Shown: positions 47,472 to 60,428, counted from the stretch's first letter. The stretch: DNA of 64,000 bases from Aspidapion aeneum (GCA_963576565.1 OY755046.1:67981719-68045718), one strand, 5' to 3'. Notes: generated by a model from the sequence alone, not told the origin. Translations and numbers: made by a program.

Positions 47472-48033
47472 AAAAACGGGTGAACTTGAAATCTCGTCCC
47501 GCGCGGTGCTGCCGGCTTGTAATTATTTATGCTAAAAAAGTTTACTCAATTAGTCGCCTTTTGTTCACCACATACTAAAAAAAAATAAAAATATCGACAG
47601 AGGTTTTTAAAATATCAACAAAAAACTTAAAATTGCCTTTATTATTAATTACTAATTTATTTATTTTTAGATATTTTTTTGAAAACCATTGTAGATATTT
47701 TTCCTCTTCTTGGTATTTATCAAAATTGTATGTCGTACAGTATTCGAAATCCCTAAAATATCCCATACAGTTACTTCTACCTGGGATACCATGTATAAAA
47801 AAACCTTCTCAAAAACTATATCTAGATTATATTTATATTTTTCGAAAGTTAGAAATACTCTTAAAATAGTAGTTTTAAAATTACCAAATTAATATGTATA
47901 TCTAATATAACTAATAAATATATAGCTATGTAGATATCAAAAAAACATCTCTTTTACAAGAAAATTTAATATTAGGTCGATGGGTGGATAAAATTTAACA
48001 AATTCAACGAAAGTAAATGGTTATAGGCATAAC
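47472..48033. other. no recognised feature
   Basis: AT-rich spacer; nothing seen. Confidence 0.6.
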
Positions 48034-48193
48034 AGTGGCCTGCGCAGGAGGAAGGAGGGGCTCAGGGGCACAAGCCCCCCCAGAGCCACTGCATATTGAC
48101 CCCTAAACATTAAATCTTCACCAAAATTCAATGTGAATTAATCGAACTGCGCTTAAGCCGCCCCCCTAGGATTAATTTCTGCGTATGCCACTG
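48034..48193. mobile_element. short MITE with CAGTGGC ends
   Basis: CAGTGGCCTGCGCAG at the left and CTGCGTATGCCACTG at the right are inverted; 160 bp with a C-rich middle. Ends resemble the hAT-like element at 46550. Confidence 0.6.
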
Positions 48194-48334
48194 GGCATAA
48201 AGTAAAGGTCTATTAGAGCTGTTAGAATTCAATGTGTTTAATACATAGACTTTAGAATTTTTTTAATTCCTTTGATTACCCATTGCAAATGTCCTCTAAT
48301 TTGCTGTAGTGACTTTGGAGTCCTTCCTGCTCCC

Positions 48335-48780
48335 ACACATCTCCCCTCCTGTCATTCCCCCCACCCTATTCAAAAACCATATTCGCTAATTTTATCAAAT
48401 ATAGATCGATTTAAAAAATTATTTCTGCTTACTCTTTCAAAAAATTTTTCCAACACCATTTTACTAGCCCCCCCCCCCCCGCCTCTCCCACTCTCCTCCC
48501 CGCTATCCTTATTAGTAGGTAATAATTATAGCTATAACTTTCACAAATATAAAGCGACTTCAAAAGTTTTTTTCTGTACACGCTTGAAGACTTTTTTCCA
48601 ACATCAATTTACTAGTTTCCCCCTCCCTCTCTTCTCCCCACCCTCCTTATTAGTAATAGTTGTAGCTATACCTTTCACAAATATAGAGCGATTTTAAAAA
48701 TTCTTTCGGCACACGTTTTAAGATATTTTTCGATACCATTTTAGTAATTCCCTCCTCCCTCTCTCCTCCCCCACCTACAC
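48335..48780. repeat. ~130-bp tandem repeat, pyrimidine-rich
   Basis: Three and a half units, each with TTTCACAAATATA(A/G)AGCG, a CAACACCATTTTACTAG-like phrase, and a long CCCTCCTCC tract. Confidence 0.75.
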
Positions 48781-48894
48781 TCAATGGAAGGTAACACTGT
48801 TCGCGTCCGTAGAAAATCTACACGTACTTTTTTGGGTAAAGCTAAATGAATTGTATATGTATAGTGCTTTTTATAAGTCTGAATAAGAATTAAA

Positions 48895-48895
<1 letters not shown>

Positions 48896-48939
<44 letters not shown>
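48896..48939. repeat. (TA)n microsatellite at LINE 3' end
   Basis: About 22 TA units abutting the LINE 3' end; probably its tail or target. Confidence 0.92.
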
Positions 48940-48940
<1 letters not shown>

Positions 48941-48943
<3 letters not shown>

Positions 48944-50412
48944 CGGTTTCACAACGTTCTACGTCTTCCGATACCCAATCTCCACTCGTTTCTGTTGGCC
49001 CATAATTCATCATCTAGGCCTCTTATTCTTATTTCACTGTCTATTCCTTCTCTCCAGCTTCTCCTCGGCCTTCCTCGTTTTCTTCGGCCAGTTGGTTTCC
49101 ATTGTAATATTTGTTTAGGTAGTCTTCCATCATCCATTCTTTGTACATGTCCGTACCACACCAGTTAGTTTGTTCTTATATCATCCACTAGAGTACGTTC
49201 ACCCACTGTCATAATTTCTCTTATTCTTTGATTGGTAACTCTTTCTCTTTTTGATTTCCCTGCTGCTCTTCTCCAATAGTCCATCTCCGTAGCGGAAAGC
49301 ATTTTTTCTGTTCTATCTTTGATTGGCCATACTTCTGAGCCGTATGTAATAATACTTTTAACAATGGTGTTATATATAAGCTTTTTGTTATGTTTTGATA
49401 TACTCTGGTCCCAAATTATTCCATTTAATAAAGTTATTGCTTTTCTTCCTTGTACGTTTCTATCTTTTATAGCTTTGTCGAGTGTTCCGTCAGCTGTAAT
49501 TTTTAGACCCAAGTATTTATACTCATCACAGGACTGAATTCGCTGCCCAGTATTTCGTTCCACCAATACACATATACTCTGTCTTATTGATATTAACCTC
49601 TAGTCCCCACTTATTGTACTCTTCTATTAGTTTTCGTGTCATATATTCGAGGTCGTCATAATCCTGAGCCACCACTATCTGATCATCGGCGAAACATAAA
49701 GTATACAAGGTGGTTTCATCCAACGGAATTCCCATGTTTTGGCATTTTCTCTTCCAGACTTTAAGGACCTGTTCCAAATATATCTTGAAGAGCGTAGGCG
49801 AGATACAGCAACCTTGTTTAAGACCTTTATTTACTTGAAAGCCTTTGGTTAGTTTTGCTTTTATTTTAACTTTTGCCTTACTATTGCGGTATAACTCTTT
49901 GATGGCCTTAATTAGTTGTACGCTTATGTTTGTCTTTTCCAACGCTTTCCAAAGTAGATTTAGTGGTATACTATCATATGCCTTCTGCAAATCTACGTAA
50001 AGCAGATGGAGCTCTTGTCCGTATGCCATTTTCTTTTCAATAACTTGGGTTATACAAAAGAGATGATCTGAAGTCGATCTACCCGCCCTGAAACCAGCTT
50101 GTTCTTCTGCCTCCATATCTTTATATTCGCTCTCCACTTTATTTCTTATTATTTTGCCATATATTCTGCTTAGAGTACTAGTTACAGATATACCTCTATA
50201 ATTGTCACATATATCTTTCCTTCCTTTTTTGTATATTGTGGATATATATGACGTTTTCCACTCAGTTGGTACTACAGCTCCATTTAAATATCTTTGGAAA
50301 AGATTCCGTAATCTCCAAAACAATTCTTCAGTGCCATATTTAATAAGTTCAGCTGGGATATTTCCGGGTCCGGCAGATTTACCGCTTTTTAAGGTTTTGC
50401 ACACGTTTTTAA
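48941..50412 (-). pseudogene. LINE (RTE-like), 5'-truncated, two lesions
   Basis: Best LINE copy here. KSGKSAGPGNIPAELIKYG, GFRAGRSTSDHLF, LQKAYDSIPLNLLW, GLKQGCCISP, FADDQIVVAQDYDD, then a frameshift near 49550, TYGSEVWPIKDRTEKML, a TAA stop at about 49162, and VWYGHVQRMDDGRLPK with GRRKRGRP. The endonuclease is missing. The 3' end TTTATCGGTTTCACAACG matches the copy at 35096 exactly. Confidence 0.88.
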
Positions 50413-50464
50413 ATTAAAAAGAATGAAACCTAAAACTTGGAAATAAAAAAAAATTTAAATAAAA

Positions 50465-50690
50465 AATAGACCCAACTGCTAAATTTACTTGTAACTACTA
50501 GTCGCAGTTGGGTACAAAATTATCTAATAACCTGATTTATGAAAATACAAAACTGTATAATTTCGTAAGTGCGCTTTGGGCATCAAAACTAAAAGTTAAA
50601 GCATGTCGTACATTATAGGTATACCTATCAATTTTGTACTCAACTGCGACTAGTAGTTACAAGTAAATTTAACAGTTGGGTGTTTTTTTT
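50465..50690. mobile_element. small foldback MITE
   Basis: CCCAACTGCTAAATTTACTT and ACTACTAGTCGCAGTTG are mirrored by an inverted copy at 50631-50690; arms of about 60 bp, loop about 105 bp. Confidence 0.8.
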
Positions 50691-51530
50691 ATTTTTTTTT
50701 ATTAACCCTATGGTTTAATCCAAAGAGTTTCAGTAAAGTTAATCGTTTTGTTAACTCTTTTGGCATCGTTTTTTCTGCGTCACTATTTAAATTTACATAA
50801 CACTTTTCTCGTGTATAAAAACTGTTTCCATCAGTGGCGCACCTAGAACTAAGTTTGGTTCAGTTACCCAGGTTTTTTTGGAGATATGTGGAAAGAAAAT
50901 ACCTGAAAATTTTTAGGCATATGCCCCCTAGAGCAGTCAGGTACCTAGATTTTTTGGAACAAAAAAGCAAATAAAATCTTGAGCTTTCATGGGGCCGGGC
51001 CCCGCACCGCCTCCCCTCTATGTGCGCTAGTGGTTTCTCTTCAACTGGTTAACAAGTAAGAAGCAGACAGCTTTGGTCATGTGCTTGCCAAGAGGCAAGC
51101 TAGGGGCCCGCGATAAATTTGACTGATTTGTTTGCCCAAAAGCAACTGTCAAATGTACCAAGGGTCTCTAATGCAAGTCATATTGATTATCCATAAACTT
51201 TGTATACTCCAGTGTATATGTAAACATGTGCCTGCGCTACGGTCGGGGAATGCGTTCCTCCCACGCACAGTGCGTAAACAACGTTTACATGTTGATTGAT
51301 TTGATTTAATTCAGCATTTCTTTGTCGATATATAGGGGAGAGTGGGGAATACTACTACAGTGGTGACTCGATAATCCGTACACGCGATATTCCGGATGCT
51401 TCGGTAGTCCGGATAGCCTGAGCAGTCCATAGAGGTATTCGGTAATCCGCATTTTACTTGATTCAATAATCGAGACTCGCGTTTTTTCAAGAAAATGCTT
51501 TATAATTCACATAGTAATGCAGGTTTTAAC

Positions 51531-53152
51531 CGAGGGGTGGCTCGGTATTTCCTTTTGGTGTACAGGTTAGGGGAAATACCAGGAAATACTTGGGAAGTAC
51601 TGGGAAATATACTAGGAAATACCGGGAAGTGTTTGGGAAATACTAGGAAATACCATTGAAATTTGAGGAAATACTGGGAAATACCTGGAAATTCCGTAGG
51701 TATATGGGACAACTGGGCGCCGCCAACTGGGCGCCGGCCAACTCGGCGCCGGATTAAAAAAATTTTTTTTTGATAAAATGTGTAGATGAAAAATAAAATA
51801 TATTATTTATACAAAAACATCTTCCAAAAATCCTTCACGCAATTTTTTTGAAATTTGTTTTTGTTAAGTAAAGTTAAATCCATTAAGTCGACTGTTGAAT
51901 CTTGGTAGTTGTAGTGTTTGGTAACCTGGTAACACTTCAATTTACGTTTTTTATTACAACAATGGCGGAACCAAAATTCAAAATGGCGGATCCAAAATGG
52001 CGGATTTTCTTATTTACTAACCGATTTGTCTCAAACTTGAAATATTACATTGCTTAAGGTCATTTAACACAATTTTTTACTCAAACTTAAAAAAATCAAA
52101 ATGGCGGATTTTCTTGTTTACTAACCGATTTGTCTCAAACTTGAAATATTACATTGCTTAAGGTCATTTAACACAATTTTTTACTCAAACTTAAAAAAAT
52201 CAAAATGGCGGATCCAAAATGGCGGATTTTCTTATTTACTAGCCGATTTGTCTCAAACTTAAAACATTACATTGCTTGAGGTCACTTAACACAATTTTTA
52301 ACTCAAACTTAAAAAAATCAAAATGGCGGATCCAAAATGGCGGATTTTCTTATTTACTAACCGATTTGTCTCAAACTTGAAATATTACATTGCTTAAGGT
52401 CATTTAACACAATTTTTTACTCAAACTTAAAAAAATCAAAATGGCGGATCCAAAATGGCGGATTTTCTTATTTACTAGCCGATTTGTCTCAAACTTAAAA
52501 CATTACATTGCTTGAGGTCACTTAACACAATTTTTAACTCAAACTTAAAAAAATCAAAATGGCGGATCCAAAATGGCGGATTTTCTTATTTACCAACCGA
52601 TTTGTCTCAAACTTGAAATATTACACTGCACACAATTTTTTACTCAAACTTAAAAAAATCAAAATGGCCAAGTTTGAGTAAAAAATTGGGTTAAATGACC
52701 TCAAGCAATGTAATATTTCAAGTTTGAGACAAATCCGTTAGTAAATAAGAAAATCCACCATTTTGGATCCGCCATTTTGTTTTTTGGATCCGCCATTGTT
52801 GTAATAAAAAACGTAAATTGTAGTGTTACCAGGTTATCAAACACTACAACTACCAAGATTCAACAGTCGACTTAATGGATTTAACTTTACTTAACAAAAA
52901 CAAATTTCAAAAAAGTTGCGTAAAGGATTTTTTAAAGATGTTTTTATATAAATAATATATTTTATTTTTCATCTACACATTTCATCGAAAAAAAAAATTT
53001 TAGTCCGGCGCCGAGTTGGCCGACGCCCAGTTGGCGGCGCCGAGTTGGCCCGGCGCCCAGTTGGCGGCGGCGAGTTGGTGGCGCCCAGTTGTCCTAGACC
53101 GCCTGGACCGTTCCGTTTGGTGTACAAAAATGGGCGATCGAGCCACCCCTCG
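51531..53152. mobile_element. TIR element with 8-bp target duplication
   Basis: Direct repeat GTTTTAAC at 51523-51530 and 53153-53160; ends CGAGGGGTGGCTCG and its inverse. The 8-bp duplication suggests hAT or a similar superfamily. Near the left end lies a degenerate GGGAAATACT minisatellite (51566-51700). Confidence 0.75.
51706..53094. mobile_element. foldback element with iterated GC-rich ends (copy 2)
   Basis: Both ends hold repeated units of AACTGGGCGCCG / CGGCGCCGAGTTGG (51706-51755 and 53003-53094, inverted). Outer arms of about 230 bp are inverted copies. Inside is a tandem of about six units of roughly 118 bp (51982-52670) containing AATGGCGGATCCAAAATGG. That inner unit is clearly related to the interior of 8275-9255 although the ends differ. 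Confidence 0.8.
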
Positions 53153-53309
53153 GTTTTAACATGCCATTTGGTTGGTTTGATGCAGCGTGTGGTGTCATTC
53201 AGTAGTTCTCAACTAGCTTTTCGGGCAAGGGCAAGGTTCATAACATATTGAAAAGCGGACCGAACCGTGGTCTTCTGTGGCAAGGTTATAGGACACGGTC
53301 GTGTCTAGA

Positions 53310-53450
53310 ATGGATCCAATCAAAAGAAAACATAAAACTTTAACCACAAAAGAGAAGCTTAAAAGTGATAGCGTTACTGGAAAAGCATTAACTCTGGAGT
53401 ATGGTGGATACATCAACAATCAGCGATATTCAGAAAAATTAAAGGCTTTG
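53310..53450 (+). pseudogene. Tigger/pogo-like transposase N-terminal fragment
   Basis: MDPIKRKHKTLTTKEKLK, then TGKALTLEYG and, after a frameshift, VDTSTISDIQKN. This is the CENP-B/psq-type DNA-binding N-terminus of pogo-group transposases. The rest is missing. Confidence 0.75.
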
Positions 53451-53707
53451 TATTTAATTCTTTGAAAATCCATGTATGCTTTTTACTCGCGTGCTCTCAT
53501 TAGAAAGATATATTTTCTTAACTCAAGAAAAAAACAAATAAGAATTTTTACAAACAAACAAACAGAATTTTATATTTTCTGATTTATTTTTTATTTTATT
53601 AGTCCATGTTTTTTGTAAATTTGAAGGCAATCTCAAAAATTAAAAGGTAGATTTTCGAAATTTTTACACGGTTGTAAAGATATTCCATTGACCTTTAAAA
53701 CAAGGTA

Positions 53708-53885
53708 CAGTCGAACCTCTATAACTCGAACCTGAAGGGATAACCAAAACAGTTCGAGTTATGGAGAGTTCGAGTTATAGAAACTCGAGTTACATAGGTT
53801 AAAATACAAGTAAAAAGTGCAGGGACCGCTTAAAAGGTTCGAGTTCTAGAGGGGTTCGAATTATAGAGGTTCGAGTTATATCATT
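53708..53885. mobile_element. short MITE with CTCTATAACTCGAA ends
   Basis: CAGTCGAACCTCTATAACTC at the left is inverted at the right (GAGGTTCGAGTTATA); internal GTTCGAGTTAT motifs repeat. Ends fit the pogo/Tigger type. Confidence 0.65.
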
Positions 53886-54143
53886 AGAATCACTTTCCTA
53901 ATATAAACGTAAAGATTACCCCTCGAATGGGTGCATGCTACAAAAATTTCAAGATGGTTAAGCAGTGCCCCCCCCCCCCCCAGAAATTATGACATCTTTT
54001 TTAAAAAAACACTCCAAAGTATGTTTTCTTTTTTCTATAAAAAAATTTAAAAAAATTGTAATTCTAAGACCAATATTTTTGTACGATTTTCGCATTTAAC
54101 TAAGTATTTTAAGTCGTGGCCGACATTTCCCCACTCTCCCCTA

Positions 54144-56093
54144 GTGTGTGGCAGACTCTAAACAAAACAGACTGGTTTTTTCAAGTACAGAAACGTGTTA
54201 TAAAAGACACGTAAATTTTTTGTTTAAGGGGAACATTTTTTGTTTAAGAAAAACTTAATATTACGCAATTCTAAAGTTAACTTAGGTCAAGTGGCACCTT
54301 ATTGTTGTAAGGGTTTTATAAAAACCTTATTCGCAATTGCTGATTTTATTTTTTATTGATTTGTTCATGGGGTATTCACGTTAAAAATATCAAATATCAT
54401 TTTGTTGTGGAATTTTTTAAGGTATAGGTACCTACATAACTAAAAAACACATGTTATTTTTTAAATTGTATCTAGGTTTTGTTACGAAAATTTTAAATAC
54501 AGTTTCATCATTACAGTACAGAATAATTCGTGCTATAAGGCACGTTTAGGTCTCCATACCAAATAAGATTAAATAACCAGTCTATATCTAAAAGTCTGCA
54601 TAAAATTAAAAGTTAAATCCCCGAATCCATCAAAAACCCCTTCCAAAGATCATAAAATCAAATAAATATTTATGAGAATTATTATTTTTAATCGAGATAA
54701 TAATATATTATTCTTATTTACGTTTCTAAACACTCAAACAAACATACAAGGTATGGAGGGTGATTGGTGAGCGCAAAAAATTAATCAACATGACGGACTT
54801 TTTTCTTGAAACCCAACGCGATTTTGGGCGATCTGGCAACAGTGCTGCTCGGCTGGGGACCACCGCGCAACATTCACCACGCACCACACAAAACCTGGGA
54901 CACGCGGTGCTCGCCCCTCCTTTACCCCACCTCCCCCCGACCGACCACTTTACCTAACGTCCCCTATCCAGCCTTGCTAACCTCTTAGTCAATTGGACAC
55001 CAAAAAACACGCTTCATAATAAGACGGTTGTCATGCCAGACATGTACGTTACATTATGAGATAAATAAAGATAGATCTATTTACTAGCCGGAAAAATACA
55101 AAAATGTATTAAAAAATTTAATAATTTAAAAATGTATGATGAAAATTCAAATAATTTTATAAATATCCGATTAAGGACACCTTTTTCAATTTAATAAAAC
55201 TTTTTTTACCGAACACCAAAGCGAACTAGCTACACAAGTGACTAAAATTAGTTTTTTTAAGAACTTTTTTTAAAAAAATAAAGGAAAGGAAATTGAAATT
55301 AATGACTAATAGTCAATGGTAGTAAGGGAACATTAATAAATTACATAACACAAATATTCAGGATTTTTGATCCCTCCTTCCTCACCTTAACGCATTTTCA
55401 AGAAAAATCACAATTTAAAAAAAAAATTAAGTGTAACGCCAGGCTAAAACCCCTTTCCCCCTTGAGCGTTATACATAATTTAAGAAGCTCAGTTTTTTTT
55501 TCCAAAAATCTTTATATTGAAAGTAAGACAGGCATTTACAAAAAACCATACCGATCTAAGTATATCATATTTACAAAATAATTTTTTTATTTTTTTTTAC
55601 AATTTCTCGACTGTCATTAGTATCTGTATCATTAGGCTTTCTTTTATTTGAATTGAATTAAAATAACTTTATTGGCATAGCTAAAAAATATATTAAAAGT
55701 TTTACAAAAAATTTTCATACAAAACTTTAAGTAAATTTACTTGCTGAAACTTAAATTTATAAAACATAATTATTGACTAAATTTTACAAATATATTTTTA
55801 AAAAATAATTAAAAAAGAGATTGTTTTTACTTTTGTTTAATTAACACACTTTTAAACCATAGTTACAAAAACGTCAAAAACAATATTAATTTTCTGCAAC
55901 AGATTTTAAACAAATATAATAATAATTAATGGATTCATTTTATTTTTTGGTAGTTATAAATTTTATTCTTATCATCACTCGTTGTTTCAAAAATTAATTA
56001 ATATGGAATACTTGAAACTTTTTTGCAATTGTTTGCGTTTCGTTGTTAACCTGAATTTAGCACAAAATAATAACAGGCGGATAAAATTTTTTT
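54144..56093. other. no recognised gene or element
   Basis: AT-rich. A short GC-rich stretch at 54810-54960 gives overlapping short open frames with no family resemblance. A CTTTATTGGCA phrase near 55670 may be an inverted LINE 3' end, too short to call. Confidence 0.55.
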
Positions 56094-56820
56094 AGCTCAC
56101 ACATATACTATACTATAGTAGTGTGAGCTATGGTGATCCTAATTTTTTCGAGAAAAAAAAAGTTGCTCCGATTTCAAAAATTTTTATATATCTTTGCGTT
56201 TCAGATGATTTTGAAACTTTTTTGTTGCGCCGTCTGTCTGTCTGTATGTCTGTCTGTCTGTATGTCTGTAACGACCAACGCGCATAACTCAAAAACGGCT
56301 TGGCCGATTTCAATGAAATTTGGTACCTAGGCTGGGTCTTGGGTCGAGATGGTCCCATTTAAAAATGAACAAAATCGACCGAACACAAACCAAAAAAAGG
56401 GTGGGGATAGATTTCAAAAATTAGAGTTTATGTGAAAATATGGCGTGTGTGATATCAAACGAAAGGTAATTGAGTCTGGAGTTAAACAAAATACATTTTA
56501 ATTTATTTTACAAAAAGGGTGGGGGTATATTTCAAAAATTAGAATTTAAGTGAAAATATGGCGTGTGTGATATCAAACGAAAGGTAATTGAGTCCGGAGT
56601 TTAACAAAATACATTTTAGTTTTTGTTTTTTTAAGGGTGGGGGTGGATTTCAAAAATTTGAGTTTAAGTCAAAACATGGCTTGTGTGGTATCAAACAAAA
56701 GGTAATTTAGTGTGGAGTTGAATAAAATATATTTCAGCTTTTAGTTATATTAGCTCACACGTACACTATAACTATAGTACCTAGTGTGAGCTTAGGGGCC
56801 CATATATTGGCAGAGTATTT
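56094..56820 (+). mobile_element. hairpin-ended element H, copy 3
   Basis: Left hairpin 56093-56130, (GTCT)n tract 56231-56272, about three tandem units of roughly 115 bp, right hairpin about 56753-56792, end GGCAGAGTATTT. Same layout as 36613-37352 and T-rich on both outer sides. Confidence 0.85.
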
Positions 56821-58212
56821 AGAAAGTCTTCAATACACTTTTAGTAATCACAGAACAGGTATTTAAACACTTACAAGACCCAAAATGCACAAAAATTTCC
56901 TCGCAAAATACGAAATTACGCCATGCACGTCATAAACAGCGTTTGACTGCCGGTTTCTAGGATAACTGTGAGGTAGCTCTGTAGCAGACTACCGTTCTGT
57001 TACGGACCGTAACCAAAAAACCCACTCACTTCGGATCAGAGTAACCTGTAATTACACACCCAGGTGTGTAATTACTTTGTTTACAATACAACGACCGGGG
57101 GATCTGCCTCCACGTGGCACACCTGGACATAACCGCATCATAGTTTGGTTGATTAGATATAGTTATCTGGGTTGCGACTATGACTAAAGTCGCCTCTTCA
57201 AGAATCATTGGGGGTTTTGCGATGGCTTCTTGTATAGACATCTAGGAAGAACTAAGAAGCCTCTGACGGAACCCCCCAATGTTTCTTCGTTTGCTAACTA
57301 ATGACGCGTCATGCGACATACTTGGCATGGAGCCGTAACTCGAAGCCTAAACAAACAATCTGCAGAGTTTTTCAAACTATAACATGGTACGTGTTTCAAT
57401 AATTACCATTCTCAATAACTTTGCAGTTACCGTTGCACAAAATGTCTTGTGGGTATAGGTGCAAGGCTTACCCTTTGCATAGACCATGAACAAAAACTTT
57501 TGTTGTTGGGTTCTTGCGCTTTGGAAAGTGGGAAACCACAACTTAAACGTAATCTATAAGTTGTTCTACTTCTTAGTTCATCCGTCTTTGCCAATAACCA
57601 TCTATTGTTTTCCATTTATTTCTGTAAACTTCCATGATTCATACCCATATGAAACTAGTATGGAAAACGGTTATGGAAAGATTTTGGGATTGTAAAAAAA
57701 ATCAAACTAAATTTATTTTATATTTTTATTATGTATAATAAGTAAGGTTTTCTTCCTTTTATAGTTTTTATACAGGATATTTTTTATAGAGTAACACAAG
57801 CTTTTTCAGATATTTCTCGTTTGTTTTTGGAAATACCTTTAAATTTCTTTAAAAGAGAAAATATCCATGCTTGTTTTGAGTCTAAGTATTGAATATCCAT
57901 GTAAAATTTTTTAAAATTTACCATAATGCCATCAAAAAAATTAAAATTAAAAAACTAGAAATAAATATAGATATAAGAAGTATATAGAATTACTGCAATT
58001 TTGTTTAAGCATGTTTTAATTACTCTGTGGTAATTTTGAAGGCAAATATCTTAAAAAAGAGTTAATAGATTATCAAAATTTTTACTTAGTTATAAAGGCA
58101 TTTAAGAGGTTAACTTTCTTTATTCAAAATGTATCACTTAATCCACTATCCCAATTCTAAAATGGAATAATAATTATTATTCCGCCAATATCTGTCACAT
58201 ACAGGGACTCTA
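56821..58212. other. no recognised gene or element
   Basis: 56920-57420 is less AT-rich than its surroundings but shows no open frame with recognisable motifs. Confidence 0.55.
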
Positions 58213-60428
58213 GGGTAGGGAATCCCATAAGACCAAAATGACCAAATTTTGAAAATTCATATTTTAAAAACTATACAGTTTACCAACAAAAGCACCGAGT
58301 TGCAGTATAGTGGGGCCATAAAGATGCGAAAAAACCACACCCTGAGTTAAGATTCGAAGAAACGTTATTTAGCGAATTTTAGGGTAGGGAATCCCATAAG
58401 ACCAAAATGGCCAAATTTTGAAAATTCATATTTCAAAAACTATACAGTTTATTAACAAAAGCACCGAGTTGCAGTATGATGAGGCCATAAGGATGCGAAA
58501 AAACCACACCTTGAGTTAAGATTCGAAGAAACGTCATTTAGCGAATTTTAGGGTAGGGAATCCCATAAAACCAAAATGACCAAACTTTGAAAATTTATAT
58601 TTTGAAAACTATAAGGTTTATGAACAAAAGCACCTAGTTGCAGTATGGTGGGGCCATAAAGATGTAAAAAAACCACACCCTTACTTAAGATTCGAAGAAA
58701 CTTCATTTAGCGAATTTTAGGGTAGGGAATCCCATAAGACCAAAATGACCAAACTTTGAAAATTCATATTTTAAAAACTACAAGGTTTATCAACAAAAGC
58801 ACCGAGTTGCAGTATGGTGGGGCCATAAAGATGCGAAAAAACCACACCCTTAGTTAAGATTCGAAGAACCGTCATTTAGCGAATTTTAGGGTAGGGAATC
58901 CCATAAGACCAAAATGGCCAAACTTTGAAAATTCATATTTCAAAAACTATAGAGTTTATTAACAAAAGCACCGAGTTGCAGTATGGTAGGGCCATAAGGA
59001 TGCGAAAAAACCACACCCTGAGTAAGGATTCGAAAAAACGTCATTTAGCGAATTTTAGGGTAGGGAATCCCATAAGACCAAAATGACCAAACTTTGAAAA
59101 TTCATATTTTAAAACCTATAAGGTTTATCAACAAAAACACCGAGTTGCAGTATGGTGGGGCCATAAAGATGCGAAAAAACCACACCCTTAGTTAAGATTC
59201 GAAGAAACGTCATTAGGGAATTTTAGGGTAGGGAATCCCATAAGACCAAAATGGCCAAACTTTGAAAATTCATATTTTAAAAACTATAGAGTTTATTAAC
59301 AAAAGCACCGAGTTGCAGTATGGTGGGGCCATAAGGATGCGAAAAAACCCCACCCTGAGTAAGGATTCGAAAAAACGTCATTTAGCGAATTTTAGGGTAG
59401 GGAATCCCATAAGACCAAAATGACCAAACTTTGAAAATTCATATTTTAAAAACTATAAGGTTTATCAACAAAAACACCGAGTTGCAGTATGGCGGGGCCA
59501 AAAAGATGCGAGAAAACTACACCCTGAGTTAAGATTCGAAAAAACGTCATTTAGTGGAATTTAGGGTAGGGAATTCCATAAGACCAAAATGACCAAACTT
59601 TGAAAATTCATATTTTAAAAACTACAAGGTTTATCAACAAAAGCACTGAGTTGCAGTATGATGGGGCCATAAAGATGCGAAAAAATCACACCCTGAGTTA
59701 AGATTCGAAGAAACGTCATTTAGCGAATTTTAGAGTAGGGAATCCCATAAGACCAACAGGACCAAATTTTGAAAATTCATATTTTAAAAACTATAAAGTT
59801 TATCAACAAAAGCACCGAGTTGCAGTATGGTGGGGCCATAAAAATGCGAAAAAACCTTACTCTGAGTTAAGATTCGAAAAAACGTCATTTAGCGAATTTT
59901 AGGGTAGGGAATCCCATAAGACCAAAATGGCCAAACTTTGAAAATTCATATTTTAAAAACTACAAGGTTTATCAACAAAAGCACCGAGTTGCAGTATGGT
60001 GGGGCCATAAAGATGCGAAAAAACCACACCCTTAGTTAAGATTCGAAGAAACGTCATTTAGCGAATTTTAGGGTAGGGAATCCCATAAGACCAAAATGGC
60101 CAAACTTTGGAAATTTATATTTTAAAAACTATACAGTTTACCAACAAAAGCACCGAGTTGCAGTATGGTAGGCTATAAAAATGCGAAAAAACCACGCCCG
60201 GAGTTAAGATTCGAAAAAACGTCATTTAGTGAAATTTAGGGTAGAGATTCAATTCATATTTTAAAAACTATAAGGTTTATCAACAAAAGCACCGAGTTTC
60301 AGTATGGTGGGGTCATAAAGATGCGAAAAAACCACACACTGAGTTAAGATTAGGAAAAACGTCATTTAGTGAATTTTAGGGTAGGGAATCCCATAAGACC
60401 AAAATAGCCAAACTTTGAAAATTTGTAT
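58213..60428. repeat. 169-bp satellite array, 13 units plus one partial
   Basis: The phrase AGGGTAGGGAATCCCATAAG recurs at 58213, 58381, 58550, 58719, 58888, 59057, 59225, 59394, 59563, 59732, 59901, 60070, 60238 and 60378. Spacing is 168-169 bp throughout except the last (140, a deletion). Variants alternate in the middle, suggesting a 338-bp dimer. Confidence 0.95.

Larger units (their letters stand above)
51333..54143. mobile_element. composite, inverted ends TAGGGGAGAGTGGGGAA
   Basis: 17-bp inverted ends at 51333-51349 and 54127-54143 enclose a nest: a pogo/Tigger-like sequence (CAGTGGTGACTCGATAATCCG at 51358 and a transposase fragment at 53310), an element with 8-bp duplication (51531-53152), and a foldback (51706-53094). 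Whether the outer ends belong to one element is inferred from their symmetry only. Confidence 0.55.

Noticed and set aside
48272..48697. A 141-codon proline/leucine-rich open frame
   Set aside because: It overlaps the pyrimidine-rich tandem repeat; composition alone explains it.
54760..54988. Overlapping short open frames in a GC-rich patch
   Set aside because: Two frames are open at once, as expected from composition, and neither shows a domain.
58213..60428. CRISPR-like or coding tandem array
   Set aside because: Whole units repeat without unique spacers and no frame is kept open.
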